DNA from: Brienomyrus brachyistius
Lineage: Eukaryota > Chordata > Actinopteri > Osteoglossiformes > Mormyridae
Assembly (NCBI RefSeq): GCF_023856365.1
Contig: NC_064539.1
Span: forward strand, 23,315,019-23,379,018
Direction of reading: 5' to 3'
DNA length: 64,000 nucleotides
Both the position numbers and the translations under genes were made by a program. Below are positions 48,965 through 61,214 of this stretch, one piece after another. The notes under the pieces were generated by a model that ran no database searches, was not told where the DNA came from, and saw nothing but the letters and a program-made list of their open reading frames with translations. How positions within the stretch are numbered: the first letter of the stretch is position 1; each line of letters starts with the position of its first letter.

Positions 48965-51200
48965 CCAGACCAGGAAATGCGCACTATGAAAACGTTATTA
49001 CATCAGCCCATTACACATATACATTAAATGGGCAAGGAATTTCTAAACAATCTGGCGTAAATTTATTTTAAATTAAAATCCCGTCCTTTACACAATCGGT
49101 TGCTTGGTTTGATAGAGGAACCAGCTTTTTAAAATTAGTTTGTGGTTTGAAAAAAAAATCCACAGAACATTAGCTGACCTAATAGTCACATTCGGTTTAT
49201 TGTTTTTATAGATAAATACTCACATGGATTTCATGCTGTGTCCGTGTATATGATTTAGAAAAACTGACCCATTTTCCATAGCCCTGTCAGTTTCATTATT
49301 TTCTGCTATTTTTTATTAGTTTTTTGCCAAAATAAATCACAAATAGCTGATGACACGAGGAACCGCTATGATAAACTTCGCGACATTTGAGTGGATTTCA
49401 GCAGTTAAATTAGTAAGTTGTAGGTTATACATTACAAAACATCATCAGTTTTGAAATGTCCTCGCAGATATTTTTTCAAACATTTTTAATATCCATCTTA
49501 GGAAAAAGTTAATATACAAGGACACTGTATATCGAATATTTTCATGCATTTCAGCTGCCTGGAAGTTTTGGGAGAACAGTATTGCGGCGCCTCGGTCATG
49601 TATAGGACCGTAAAAACAGAGCAATTTACCGTGTTACTACATCGACGTACAGCCTACACTTTCCCACAATAGCGTACAATATCTAATGATTTTTGATCAT
49701 TTCCTTGTATTTTCTTTGCACCCCCTTGTAGGAACCGTACAGCCGAGGAAACGCGTTTTAAATAGGCTATAGTGCGTATAAACCGTGGGGAAGATAGTTA
49801 ATTATAGATAAGCGATACCCATACGAGAAGATTATTTAATGAGAATGTACTTTATATTTGTTGCTCGTCGGATGAGACCGGTCGGAAAATACAGAGGAAC
49901 TGGGGATGCCCCGGGCAGGTATCGATGTGCCCGACCTAAGCCTGTGTAACTCGGCGGGACCCGTGGTTCAGGCACCGAGGGAAAAGAAGCCCGGCCTTTG
50001 CCCACTTACCCCCATTAAAAAACAAATTAACAACCTGAGCACCCGCTTAATGGTCAACGGATCAGCCAACTAACTAACGGTTTTATCTGCCGAAGGGGAG
50101 AACAAGCTTGCGAGGCCGCTTATGTTTAATTTGGTTCATAAATAGTAAATATTTAACCCAAGCACCGGCGTAATTGTGCAAAAAATCCCTATACCAGTTT
50201 AATTGAGTCGGATAAAACTAGACATTTAGAATGAGTTGAAGCATTACTTTGTTAGGGACTTTTGCACAACCCTGCAGACGACATACAAAACGACTTAGTG
50301 CAACTCCCCCCATCACCACCACCGTTATTCTGTGCGGCGCGGTAATCCAATTACACACAGATGGTTTACTGTGTAATTTAATGTGCATCGCTATTTCAAT
50401 GTCTTTAGAATATCTTAGATACGAATTGCTTCACATTTTCAGTTTGGTGTAGACCAAATTTCCAAATATGTTCATGTTCATCTAACATCGGTATTGAAAG
50501 GTCACGCTGTTTTAGACTTTTTCGAAAGTTTTACGTGAGACTAAAATTATGCTTTTACTTCGCTTGTTAATTGCGCTGTGCATTAGATAAATCTGCTCAT
50601 CCAATTAACGGTAAGGGCCGCGGATATGCGGCACGGTGTAAAGGAGCCGCGCCGAGGTGCTATTAATATTGAAGACAGAAACCAAAGAGGATGGGCGCCG
50701 CAGTCCCTGTGCAGAACGCGGAATCGTGTAATGTTCAATATTGTTAAATGCGGGTTTTTATAAGGATTTGATGGGGTTATTTTAGTTCAAGGACGGTGCG
50801 CCGTATTTTAATTTCCTTTCGGAGTATAACACACTTTATGCAAAAAGAATAAGCAAAAATAGAAAGAAAAAAAAAAAACTCGGAAAGTGAACCTGGTTTA
50901 CTTTGAAATTAAATACATACATATGTAAATGTAAATAAATAATAAATGTTTTATGAAAGACGAGGATAATTTCAATTTTTTATATTTTTAAAAGGAAAAA
51001 GTACATGATTTCACCCAGGATGTCAACGAAATTGGCAGAATTTTATAGTTTGTTTTTATTACAAATAAAAAGCCTGAACTTCAAAATGAAGCTTAAAATG
51101 AAAAGCTGTTTACATTTTTTTTTTAAATGTTATAAGTACAATAATTGCCCAGCAGAATAAAATCTGTCACACATTTACACCATGTCTTTTCACTTGTGTT
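48965..51200. promoter_or_regulatory. Candidate regulatory DNA in the 5' half of the MN1 intron
   Basis: This 2.2-kb stretch next to exon 1 lacks microsatellites and mobile elements. It is AT-rich with many homeodomain-type TAATTA/ATTAAT cores, for example AACAAATTAACAACC near 50020 and CAGTTTAATTGAGTC near 50195. That pattern resembles conserved intronic enhancers of developmental genes. It is inference only; no alignment was possible. Confidence 0.3.
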
Positions 51201-51330
51201 CGAAGCTGGTTTTTGGTGAGTAAAATGAAGACACTCCCCCACCCAGCTGTAAAAACACCCAGGGGAAAGCACAGGGCCTACACCCGGGCCAGTCGGCGTG
51301 CTTCTGGAAAGCCCTGCAGACCCATTTTAC

Positions 51331-54300
51331 CTTCTCTGTGGTTGCTGTGAGATCCTGCCTTTTCCCAGGATGCCGCAGTGCTGTTGTCATCCTCCACACT
51401 GCCCCCTGTGGCTTTATCGCCGGGCACAAACCAGGCAGCGTGCTGCTCTGCCATAAGGGAGTCTAGGTCAATGGCGTCGGCTGTGGCCTTCCCGCCACTG
51501 GGGCCGTGGTGCTGCGTTGGCTCTGCATCGCCGTTGATCCGCCCGCCGTCTTTCGCCCCCCTGGTACGATCATCCGAGATGTTGAACTGCTGCCTCTGCA
51601 GCTGGATTTGGGCCTGCAGGATCTCCAGGGGGTGGAGCTCGTCATGGGTGGCGTCGGGTGTGCCCAGCGTGTAGCCGGCCGGTGCCATGCTCGGCGGGTG
51701 CTGCCCTCCCATCATCCTCAGGGGCCTGGGGGAGCCGCTCACCAGCGGGCTGCATGCGGGCTTGCAGGTGTCCGAGCTTGAGGAAACCTCATCCTCATTG
51801 CCGTAGCTGGTGGCACCGAAGCCTCCGCTTGTGTCGTCGGGGAATTCGCCCCGTGGAGAGCTGCCGTCGGACCTGGGGACGCTCTGGATGCCGCTGTCCA
51901 GGGAGGACATGAGGTCGGGCTGGTCCCCCAGGAGCAGGTTGTCCCCTTTGCCCCAGGATGTCAGAGGCTCCTCCTGGAGTTTATCTGAGCCCTTCTCCCC
52001 CCCACTAGCAGAGGGGGTAAGAGTGGGGGTACCACCTTCAGGGCGAAAGAAGTCCCCCGAGTTCATACATCCACCCTCCTCCTTCCTGCTCCACCTCCCT
52101 CTCCCACACCCAGGGTGTCCCCTCCCCTCGCCCCCTGGGGGGGCATCCACACTGAAGTTTGGGGAGGGGGCATTCACTTCCCCCGGCCCAGTCTGGATTG
52201 CCTCGCCCTGACTCAGAAGCTGACTGCTGCCTGGCGACCTACTGCCCTGACTGGTATCGCCCTGGAAACGGTCGCAGACCACAACCCCCACACCGCCGCC
52301 AGGGTCCTGATCTGTGAGGCTTGGTTTGTGGCGAGGTTCACTCGGGCCCTTCTTGTTGAACGTCACATTGAGGTTGGGGGCCCCCAGGCTGGCGATCATG
52401 TTCTGGCAGGCCGTGGAGAGCGCTGCCAGGCAGCTCTGACCGAACGCCCCCTCCTTCCCGCTAGATTTGCCCAGGATGTCCAGGGACAGCGTGCCCAGCT
52501 TTCCTGAGGACAAGCGCTGCCCGTTTGGAAACTCGGGCTGCCCACGGAAACTCCCCGACAGTGCGTTGTTTTGCGGAGTCCCCGCCTGTCGTTGGATCCC
52601 CCCGAAAGGGAAGCCGAGTTGAGGACCCGCGGGGGCTCCCGTGAAATCAGCAGGCCTATTCGGGAGGCTGGGCGCAGATCCAGGAGACCTCATTTGCTGG
52701 TGACCGCCTATGCTGCTCCCGAACTGTGACTGGATGCCGGGGGACATGAGGGACTGGCAGTGGGAGTGGCTGTTGTGGGGCAGCCTCATCTGGTCCTGCA
52801 TGCCCACCCGGCTGGGGCCTGGGCGGTACAGTGCGTCTCCACTGCCGAGCATGGGGAGCCTTGGAGTACCACCCAGTCTGCAAGGTGGAATGTCCCCCCT
52901 GGGGTGCATGGTGGGGTACCAGGGATTCTCCTGGGGTGGCAGGGTGGCCTGCCCATCGACGTTGGCCCTCTCAAAATTTGGCCCCTCATAGTCTCCAACT
53001 TGGCTCCCAAGCGCCATGTTGCTAGGAGGCAGGTTGCCGTGGCGATCCAGGTGCTGAGGCCCAGCCGGCCTGTTCCTGTGGTGCTGGGTCCTGGAAGCCA
53101 TCTGTTTGATCATCATGGCCGCGTTTTGTCGCTGCTGCTGGGGGCTGCCGTGCTGTATGGGGGGGCCCAGGGGAAAGCCGTCCGTGGAGGGATGAGGGAA
53201 GTCCCCAGGGAGGCCTGGATAAGAGGATGGGGAGATGTGACTATTGCCCCCTGGTGGGGAGTGCAGGCTGCTGCCCCAGCTGCCACAGCCATCCCTGCCA
53301 GGGATATCAAAGCGGGGCCTCTTGGCAGCGTGTTCATAAGAAGAGTCAAAGTGCTGCAGTCTTTGACTGGGTGGAGGCAGCGGCTGCATATTAAACATGG
53401 GATCTCCATAGGGATGAACTCCATTGCCATCCAGTCTGCCGGCGGGGTATTCAAACTGGCCTTGCTGGTCGGACAGCATCAGCCCACCGTCCTGCATTCC
53501 TGCGTGGCTGGAGCTTGGAGACTGGAGCAGGCCTGAGGAGCAGGGGCCTTGCCTGCCAATTGCGCCTGCCTGGGGGTGCTGCATAGAAGGATGCCTGCCT
53601 CCGGGACCAAGCCCTGGATGCACCTTCCTCTCGATCCCGAATCTGTCGTAGAAACTGGCAGGGGGAGGATGTTGTGTCTTGGGGATGCCCGCCCTGGGGA
53701 TGCCAGGATTACAATGGGAACTCCCGTCACCCATCAAGGGGCCCCCCATGCCGTACTGGGGGATGTGGGCATCTGAGGCAGGTGGGGAGAACACAGGAAC
53801 ATTGAAGGGCCCTGAGGGTGCGTCTCCTGGGTAACCATACTCAAATCCTTTCACCCTGCCCGAGGGAGGCGGCCGACGGGCGTCCAGGCAGGGTGGTTCA
53901 GAGGAGGACGAGGACGACGTCGAAGAGGGCAGACCGTGGAAAGAAGCAGCACGGTTAGGTGACTGGTCCAAAGGAAGGCATGGAGCAGGCACCACGTGGC
54001 TCCTGTCAGGGGGGGCTTGGGATTGGAAGTCAGGCAAAGTCCCTGAACGCTGGGCAGGCTGGCTGAAGCCCTCCCCTGCCGGGCCAAGGGGAAGCGGCTC
54101 ACAGCCGTCGGAGAAGCCCTGATGGAAAGCGGGCAGCCTCCCACCGTGGATACAGGAACCAGTGGCCCCGGGGGGCCCCAATCTCACTCCGAAGTGAGGG
54201 TGGTGTGGCCCTTGGCTCAGCGGCTCGCTGAAGTACGCATGCATCTGGGGCATCTGCTGATGGTGCTGCAGACCCAGCGGGTGCAGGTCCAGGTGGCCTT

Positions 54301-54499
54301 GCGGGGGGAAGCCAAACGGTGCACCCGGCTCGCTTAGGGGAGCCATACCTTGGGCTGTGGCCACCGGCACCCCTCCACTGTGGAAAGCCGGATTCTTGTA
54401 GTGGGGGTTCATATTCGGGCTCTGCTGGATGGAGTCTCCCTCCCTTTGGCCAGACTTTCTGCTGTGAATCTGAGACCCAAATTGTTCCAGCCCAAACAT
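51331..54499 (-). CDS. mn1: MN1 transcriptional coregulator, exon 1 coding part (residues 1-1056 plus first base of codon 1057)
   Basis: Orthologue of vertebrate MN1, a largely disordered nuclear transcriptional coregulator. In mammals it works with p300/RAC3-type coactivators at retinoic-acid-receptor and other targets, and it is needed for craniofacial development. Blocks that I recognise as MN1 are: the N-terminus MFGLEQFG; CLPLDQSPNRAASFHGLPSS (174-193); RQNAAMMIKQMASR (457-470); a nearly invariant block at 686-717 containing QSCLAALSTACQNMIASLG; LLLGDQPDL (from about 856); NEDEVSSSSD (about 901-910); ELHPLEILQAQIQLQRQQF (954-972); and IDLDSLMAEQHAAW (1010-1023). There is a Ser-rich run near 192-201 and only a three-Gln run at 454-456, where mammals have a long polyglutamine. 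I chose the ATG at 54499 because MN1 starts MFGL and the context has A at -3. The frame stays open 12 bases further upstream, but only to a TTG codon just after a stop. The exon ends GAAG with the donor GTAAAA at 51330, in phase with exon 2. Read-through past the donor would add an unrelated tail ending at 51278. The spliced protein is 1105 residues, against about 1320 in human. The paralogue (mn1a or mn1b) is not resolved. Confidence 0.96.
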
Positions 54500-55520
54500 A
54501 CTTCGCCGCAATCAATCCAGCATGACAGCCAACTCGCGAGTGCTGAGAGCTGCTTCTGGCAATCTGCTTTTCTAATAAGTCTCTTTTTATCCGTTAAAAG
54601 AAAAAAAGTGGAGTTTCTTATATTGAAAAAAAATCCACGAAAAAAAAAAAACAAATGTTACGAATTTCAAAATATTCGGGGAGAAATCAGCAGGTGCGAG
54701 AATACAGCTTAAAAAACTAAGTTAAAACTAGTCCTTATTTATCGTTTTGCAGAAAAGCAAACGTTTCGGTAGAAAACATTGCAGCTTTCTTCCAGCGTCG
54801 CATAAAAAACTGGGAGAGATGTTTTCCAGTTGCCTTTGCAACTCTTTACTATTTTAAGCAGATCGACGGAAAAATCAACTTATTTCCACCAGCAATACTT
54901 TACATCAAAGTACTTGTCTATCCAAATAGAACGGCTCTGCATTTTTTAATGCAATTTTATTATAGCATTTATAATTGTCATTCGTGTAAGTGTGTCCCAA
55001 CTGACTCTTGTTCTTGCGAATGGCAGCAAGCGTTTCTTAATTAAATACCAAAGTCGAAGAAATCACCTTCCGAACTGAAGGAGCAGGTAGGACTGAAGAC
55101 GCCGCAAGAACGAAAACATTTTGTGACGGTTTAGTAACTTATTCCCCCTCAAAAGATGTCCCCGGCTGCTGTCAGCTGCCCCGGGACAAGCGATCCCGCG
55201 TCTCGTTTACGAATCCCATTTCCACGCAGTCAAAGAAGAAAAAAAAACATTCCAAGTAATTTCAGTGGGGTGAACGGACAATCACAAGGCTTATAAATCA
55301 GGAAATAAACGTCCTTGCAGAAAACAGTTCTGGGATAATTTGAAATTTTTTAAGAAATACAATGGCGGTTAAACGTACTTGTTTTTATTCATGGGATCCT
55401 CTGGAAGGCAATGCGACAGTCCGCGCATGGACGTAGAAAAGCGTGAAGGCCATTAAAGCGATTGATCGTGCGCGTCTTCGCGCCTGGACACTGGGCTGAG
55501 TACTAAAAAGCCCATTTTAT
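54500..55520 (-). promoter_or_regulatory. mn1: MN1 5' UTR and probable proximal promoter
   Basis: The sequence immediately upstream of the MN1 start is unique-looking, with no microsatellite or transposon. A TATA-like GGATAAAATGGG lies on the minus strand near 55515. If it were used, it would imply a 5' UTR of roughly 1 kb, similar in scale to the long leader of mammalian MN1. A CCGCCCCCC GC-box-like motif lies further upstream on the plus strand near 55605. The boundaries are inferred. Confidence 0.4.
54512..54523 (-). other. Minimal upstream ORF (Met-Leu-Asp-stop) before the MN1 start
   Basis: On the minus strand an ATG at 54523 is followed by CTG GAT TGA. It is in frame with the MN1 ATG and ends 12 bases before it. 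The ATG has G at -3, an adequate initiation context. It could reduce or permit reinitiation at MN1; its use is not shown. Confidence 0.45.
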
Positions 55521-58214
55521 CCATACTCCACCTCCACAACGCGTCTAGGAAGCCGTGTTTTTTCGGTCCTGGGCATTTGAGAGCCGAATCCCATCCCTTC
55601 CCCGCCCCCCTCCTGGTCTCTCCTTAGTCCTTGGGGCTTTCGGTCCTTTCCTCAGCCACGGAGACCTGGTGTCGTTCCTCTTTCATCAAAGGGGCATTTA
55701 CTGGAACATCGTACCGGCTCCAGCAACAAGTTCAGCTCTTGTGCCATGCAGCCCGTCAGTCCAGCAGTCGCCAATAGAGCCGCCGTGAGGGCGGGATTAC
55801 CTCTTAAGGCAGCCCGCCGACGTAGAGGTCCGCAGCTGGGATCTTCTCTGTACGGCTTATTTTCCAGCGATTCATATTCTGATACTTTCTAATTTGCCTT
55901 ATTCGTCTATTTTCTCCCTTTTCTATATCCCCCCCCTCCCCGATTGAGATTCGCAGAACAAGAATTAAATCTAAAGTCCTCATTAATAGCAAAATTATGA
56001 AAAAATCGCGCGGTGCGATATCTCATCAGGATGTATCATTTATTTAACTAAAATTGCAAAATGTGTGGTTTGTTATAAAGAGCAAAGTTTATATATTTTA
56101 ACGGTTGGCTCCGGTGTATGTTTATAACGCACACATACTGAATGATCATTTATATTCAAATGAATTAATCGATTAACATAATTCGGTTTACCGTTTAAAT
56201 TAATCTTTTGTCTCGCCTTTTATCTGCTCACGAGGGGATGGGGGACGAAACAATAGGACACAGCTAAAAGTCTTGCATTTTAAGTATTCCGTATCTAACG
56301 TTATAACGTTCAAATAGGGAACTACAAAAAGACGCACAAAGAGGGAATTCTTTACTTAAACACAGTCACCACATGGATTAAGATGCTTCTCACTGCCATT
56401 TTCCTCTTCCTAAAAACACCCGACTGTATAGTCGATTTTTTAAACTTTTGGAAGATAAAATGTTTAATCGGTGACACACACAGGGTTTGACACCCCTTTA
56501 AAAATCAATCAGTCAAATAGGCGAGGCCATATCAAAATCAATATAAATTATGTAACAGCCCACTGTTCACATCTCCTGCAGAGAAGAGTTGACCCCAATA
56601 ATTCTTGTTAAAATATTTAGTCCCTTCTGACATCCACTGTAGGCTACAGACATCTGTCCGACAGTGGACAGATGTCCAGTAAGAGAAAATAAACATCTTA
56701 TCGTAAATATTTATAGAAATATTTTTTCTAATACTAGAAAATGTTGTTGAATATTATTACCTAATACGACATACTTTAAACGAAGAAATACAGCTCACTT
56801 ATAATTGCAAATCGACGCACCTACTAAGAAAGAAAAAAGTATTTTTCATATCAGGAATGATATAATCAAGAAGTAAAACAAAAATGCATAACGTGTTTTA
56901 TAGAGTCTGGACTAAGATCAATTTAAAGAGTAATTGATTTCTCTATGCTAAGTTTCTATGGGTCGGCGATAAATTATTCCGTATTTCAGAACTGGATTGA
57001 CACGATGGCTATATACAGAAGAACTCTATCCTTCAGCGGAATGAGATTATGCGAGGCCATTATTGTAAACTGACAGCGGTCTTCGGGGGTGGGGTTAACG
57101 GTCAGCTGGATCACTGGACTCATCACACACATAGACCTACTTCAAATAATGACCTTCTGCAGTTTAGTTTTCCGTAAACTGACTTTAAACGACACAGCCA
57201 CACCAATACCCGCGAAAACGTGAATTAATAGAATTATTACATCCACGGTACATCAACATCATAACGCACAATGCAGCCAATTAGGGTATCATACATCTAG
57301 CCATAATAATCATTTCCTCCGTTTATCCCCCCCCCGGTAAACACCAGCTGGAATCATTAAGCATGTACCTTATATATTTTCCTGTCCGCAAAAGGGGGGT
57401 GATGTATGATAGCAACGAATTTTTTAAAACTGTTTTAGGGTGGCTATGATATCTAAAGAGACGACAAGAGGAAATTCCTGCGGTTTTGAATGTGTCTGAA
57501 TTATTCAAATATAACAACAGTGGCAGTGGGTCTCAGTAATAATAAGCAGTCTAACGAGACTGCATAGAGACATAAATGAAGCTGGGGAGGGACAGGGAGG
57601 AGTTCAAGGGTATTCGCATCAAGGTTAATGTAGGGCCAAAACACACTCATTAACATGCGTGTTTGGGCTGCGGGGCTAATCACGAGACGGGGGTAAACAG
57701 CAGCGTCTCTCGGAAGCGCGCTTTGCTTTGGAAAATGGCCAAAGCAGCCTATGGTGGCCAGGCCATAGACCACAAAACAAGCGCGAGGCTGGGCAAACCG
57801 CTGGGGAAAAGAAGAAGCGGTGTCATGGAAGGGCAGTTGACCACACGTCCCTCACCATGTAGCTCATGTACAGAGGGGAACCTACGTGAGGGAGACCTAT
57901 GACTTAAACTCTGTTTGGAAGTCCCACAGCAGAGGCACAGCAACCACATTATTCCCTGGACCTCACGGGATTTTGGATTGGGGGTGGAAGTGATTCGTTT
58001 CCAGGTTAGTCAACATTTTGTCAACCTCATGGGCAGATGCAGAGAACGTACAGGTAATGTGTTCTTCCTTGTAACGAAACTTGTCCTTCTCTCACAGGCA
58101 AACAGTGCCACCGCGTGGTCATACCAAGAACGTCTATAGTTCGAGTACAGCTAGAACTTGCATTGGCACACAGATCCTCTGGATTTAGCTAACGACCTAA
58201 GGGAGAGGATCATC

Positions 58215-58545
58215 CATCTATCCATCCATCATTCCATTCTCTGATACTGCTTGTCATTTTAAGGGTTGCAGGAGGTCTGGAGACTATCCTCGAGACTACA
58301 GGCACAAGGCAGGGGACAACCCAGGGTGGGGTACCAATCCATCACGAGACACACTCACACACCATTCATGCACACTTGCACACCTATGGGCAATTTGGTA
58401 ACCCCAATTAACCTCAGGAGTACCAGAGAACCCAGTGGAAACCCCATGACGACATGGGGAGAACATGCAAACTCCACACACAGGAAGTCATGGCAGACAC
58501 TCGAACCCTGGTCTGAGAGGCGTGACGCGGCAGTGCTAGAACCAG
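58215..58545 (+). repeat. Teleost interspersed repeat, copy 2
   Basis: Has TATCCATCCATC, CAAGGCAGGGGACAACCCAG, TGGGCAATTTGGTAACCCCA, GGAGAACATGCAAACTCCAC and CGGCAGTGCTAGAACCA, in the same order as at 5513-6025. Confidence 0.75.
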
Positions 58546-59456
58546 TTGTGTCAATACCATCCACAATTTTACACACGAGTCAAAGAAAAGTAGACATCAG
58601 CCATAAAGTTCCCACAGATCAAAAGTACCGCATGTAATCTTCCCACAATTGGGAGCATGCAGGTTGGCGTATTGCCAGGACCTTAAGAAGTGGTTACACT
58701 TTTGAAAGGGATCAAATATACAAAAGGCTGTTTTCAGGGTTTTTTTTTTTCTTTTTTCAAACCAACAGATCCTGGCTTTGGAACTTACCCGCAAACCACT
58801 ACAGCCTGGAAAAGCAGCTCTTGCTGGAGGTAGGATATGTACTTGAGGTGTCTGAGATCTCAAGAGGTTTATACAACACACACATTTAGTACAACAGAGG
58901 AAAGGCCAGAATCTGGGCAAGAACTTAAAACCATGTGTCCCATTCATCATGGGAAACAAACACTGTGAGGGACAGCAAGCAAGAACCTGACCAGTGGAAA
59001 GTTCTACAGAAGAGACAACCGAGATTTGGGGTGAATGCTTGGCAGTGGTGGCTCTAGACCAGTTCAGCTGGGGGGGGAGGGGGGGGCAGACTGGAGCCAG
59101 TTGTTCTGTTAGGGGGGCCAGATGCATTTGACCTTAATGTCCTCCAAGTAATACTTGCACAACATTGCCAGCATTAAGAAGCAAATAAGAATTTGAAAAC
59201 CAATGTCACATATGCAATGCTTTGCAGTCACGTTTTCAGTTTTTACAAATATGTAACTCAGTCATTTCTTGTTTAGGCTGCCTTGCTTCCAAAATCTTAG
59301 TTACTTTTTTCTACTGTTAACTTTGCTGTTCACCAGCTGAAGCAGCTCGACCCCCCAGCACCCCCGCATTAATAGTCCATCAAGAAAATGTGCTTACATT
59401 TGTGTTTTACTTGTCCCAAGTGCACAAAATTTTAGCCCAATTGTGTAAATGTAAAC

Positions 59457-59479
59457 AATAATAATAATAATAATAATAG
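59457..59479. repeat. (AAT)n microsatellite
   Basis: Seven AAT units. Confidence 0.9.
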
Positions 59480-60424
59480 TAAAAATACTAATGTTCAGTG
59501 TTTCACTGAGCGTAAAAACTCAAGATCTAGAAGGGGAGGCAAACAGAGACACAAAACTCAATTCCTGCCCTCCTCCACAGCAGCAAGCATGTTTCCAGCT
59601 CGTTAATAAGGCAGACATCAGCAGGGCCTCCACATCCAACCTGATGCGTGGAACCATTGCTCCCAGTGTACATGCAGTTCAGTTTGAGCCCCCCAGAATA
59701 AAATGCAACATCTTAGGATGAGGAGGCAAAGGGCTGCTTGCCTCTCAGGGAAGGGGCAGTTTCAATAAATTGACACTGTTAGCTCTTACACGCTCCTAAA
59801 ATAATTGTTACTACGAGGAAAGTCACCTGATACATGCCTCTGGGTCCAATTTGACCCCAAAGGTAGGTGTTAGAGCTAGCAGAGCGGCATTCCACACCTC
59901 AGAATCGTCACTGCTGTGGGTTACACGAAGAACACACAAAACAAAGACGTCTAGCTCATAAGAGCATCAGAATCCCCTAAGGGGGTGAGGAGAAAAAGAC
60001 ATCTTAACAGAGGTACAGTTCAACATGTCCCCGTGCCACATCAACAGCGTGCCATTTGACAGGAACATGAAGAAGGATCGTAATCATACGGCAGCCCAAA
60101 TGCAGCTTGCCTGTCTTCTGCAGTGGTACTGATGGCTGTCATCACAGTCGACACTATCATTTGAACATTTGATCAGACTGAGGTGTGCGTGTTTGTGGGG
60201 GTGGGGGTGTGGGGGGGCTCAGCATATCAGACCAAACAAAAGTATTACAGAGACACATCTTTATTTGGATTGTGAAGTGCAATGTTTCCATATAGGTGGA
60301 TCTGCAGCGTTCTAATATCGTAATTTCTGCTGTTATTAAACGTTCAATTCTTTCTGCTTCTAGGTATCTAAAGTTGTCCACTTTTGTGTGTATGTGTGTG
60401 TATATATATATATATATACACACA

Positions 60425-60472
60425 CTGTGTGGATGGTTGAAATGACAATAAAACCTACTTGACTTGACTTGA
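60425..60472 (+). repeat. Retroposon tail with (ACTTG)n
   Basis: GAAATGACAATAAAACCTAC followed by repeated TTGACTTGACTTGA resembles the 3' tail of a fish retroposon. It directly abuts the transposon at 60480. Confidence 0.5.
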
Positions 60473-60479
60473 TATATAT

Positions 60480-61195
60480 CGTAAAACCTCGGACTGCGAA
60501 CATAATTCGTTCCGGAAACGTGCTTGTAATCCAAAGCACTCGTACATCAAAACGATTTTTCACATTAGAGATAATGGAAACTCAGATTATTCGTTCCACA
60601 ACCCAAAAAATATTAATATAAAAATGATTAATACAAAATACAAAGTAAAAATACATAAAACAAAATGAACCTGCACTTTACCTTTGAAAAGAATCGTGGA
60701 TGGTGTGAGGGAGACGAGAGAGAGAGGAGAAGAGGATGGTTACTTTGTAGGACGACTTTCATTATAACTAACGGAATCACTGCTATCTGTTGGCTCACTG
60801 GAATGTTTTTCTTTTTGTGCGACTTTAACTAGGAACCTATTGAATGACAGCCGCTTTTGCCTCCTTTTCGATTTCGCGGAAATGTGACATTGCACTGTAG
60901 TTAAACAGATTCATCGCTCACACTGCTACGCCCTTATTGGGGGGGTGCTTTTCTACTAAATTTTGACTACACGAGTGAGGCACGCCGACTGAGACCGAGC
61001 ATGGGAGACGATTACCCACAATCCCACAGCGAGAGAGAGAGAAGCACCATTGGCTCAGTCGTGATCACGCGACGCTCGGCAGCCAAAGCGTATACGTAAT
61101 ATTCGTATTACAAGACCTCGCTCGTTAATCAAGTTAAAATGAAAGATTTTTGCTCGTCTTGCGAAACACTCGCAAAGCAATCCGAGGCTTTACTG
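60480..61195. mobile_element. Non-autonomous DNA transposon inserted in a TA-rich microsatellite
   Basis: The terminal inverted repeat GTAAAACCTCGGACTGCGA at the left pairs with GTAAAGCCTCGGATTGC, read on the minus strand from 61193. Subterminal copies of the ACTCGTA/ACTCGCAA type are present at both ends. The flanks are TATATATC and TGTATATATA, so the element sits inside a TA repeat. The interior (about 716 bp) has no open frame of note. It belongs to a family common in fishes; the superfamily is not assigned. Confidence 0.72.
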
Positions 61196-61214
61196 TATAT
61201 ATATATATATTTAT

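Larger units (their letters stand above)
42689..51330 (-). other. mn1: MN1 intron 1 (8642 bp)
   Basis: The donor is GAAG|GTAAAA at 51331/51330 and the acceptor CCCTCAG|GC at 42689/42688, giving a phase 1 intron. The half next to exon 1 (about 48960-51280) is AT-rich and free of recognisable repeats. The half next to exon 2 carries a 22-bp minisatellite (43051-43387), a teleost repeat tail (44720-44800), an (AC)n(AT)n microsatellite (45986-46056), two copies of a microsatellite-flanked hairpin repeat (46752-46994 and 47406-47670) and a 16-G tract (48361-48376). I see no alternative coding exon in it. Confidence 0.9.
55521..60424. other. Region upstream of MN1 without recognised genes
   Basis: 55800-57500 is AT-rich and repeat-poor, and may include regulatory DNA of MN1. 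58215-58545 is a teleost repeat. The roughly 176-codon minus-strand open frame at 58597-59127 has no recognisable domain. Confidence 0.6.

Noticed and set aside
52760..53536. 258-codon plus-strand open frame antisense to MN1 exon 1
   Set aside because: Shadow of a GC-rich coding exon on the other strand; no recognisable domain, and the minus-strand MN1 frame is clearly real.
54500..54511. Four-codon N-terminal extension of MN1 starting at TTG
   Set aside because: MN1 proteins begin at MFGL; the extension starts at a non-ATG codon directly after an in-frame stop.
58597..59127. 176-codon minus-strand ORF
   Set aside because: Length is compatible with chance; no domain, signal peptide or homologue recognised.
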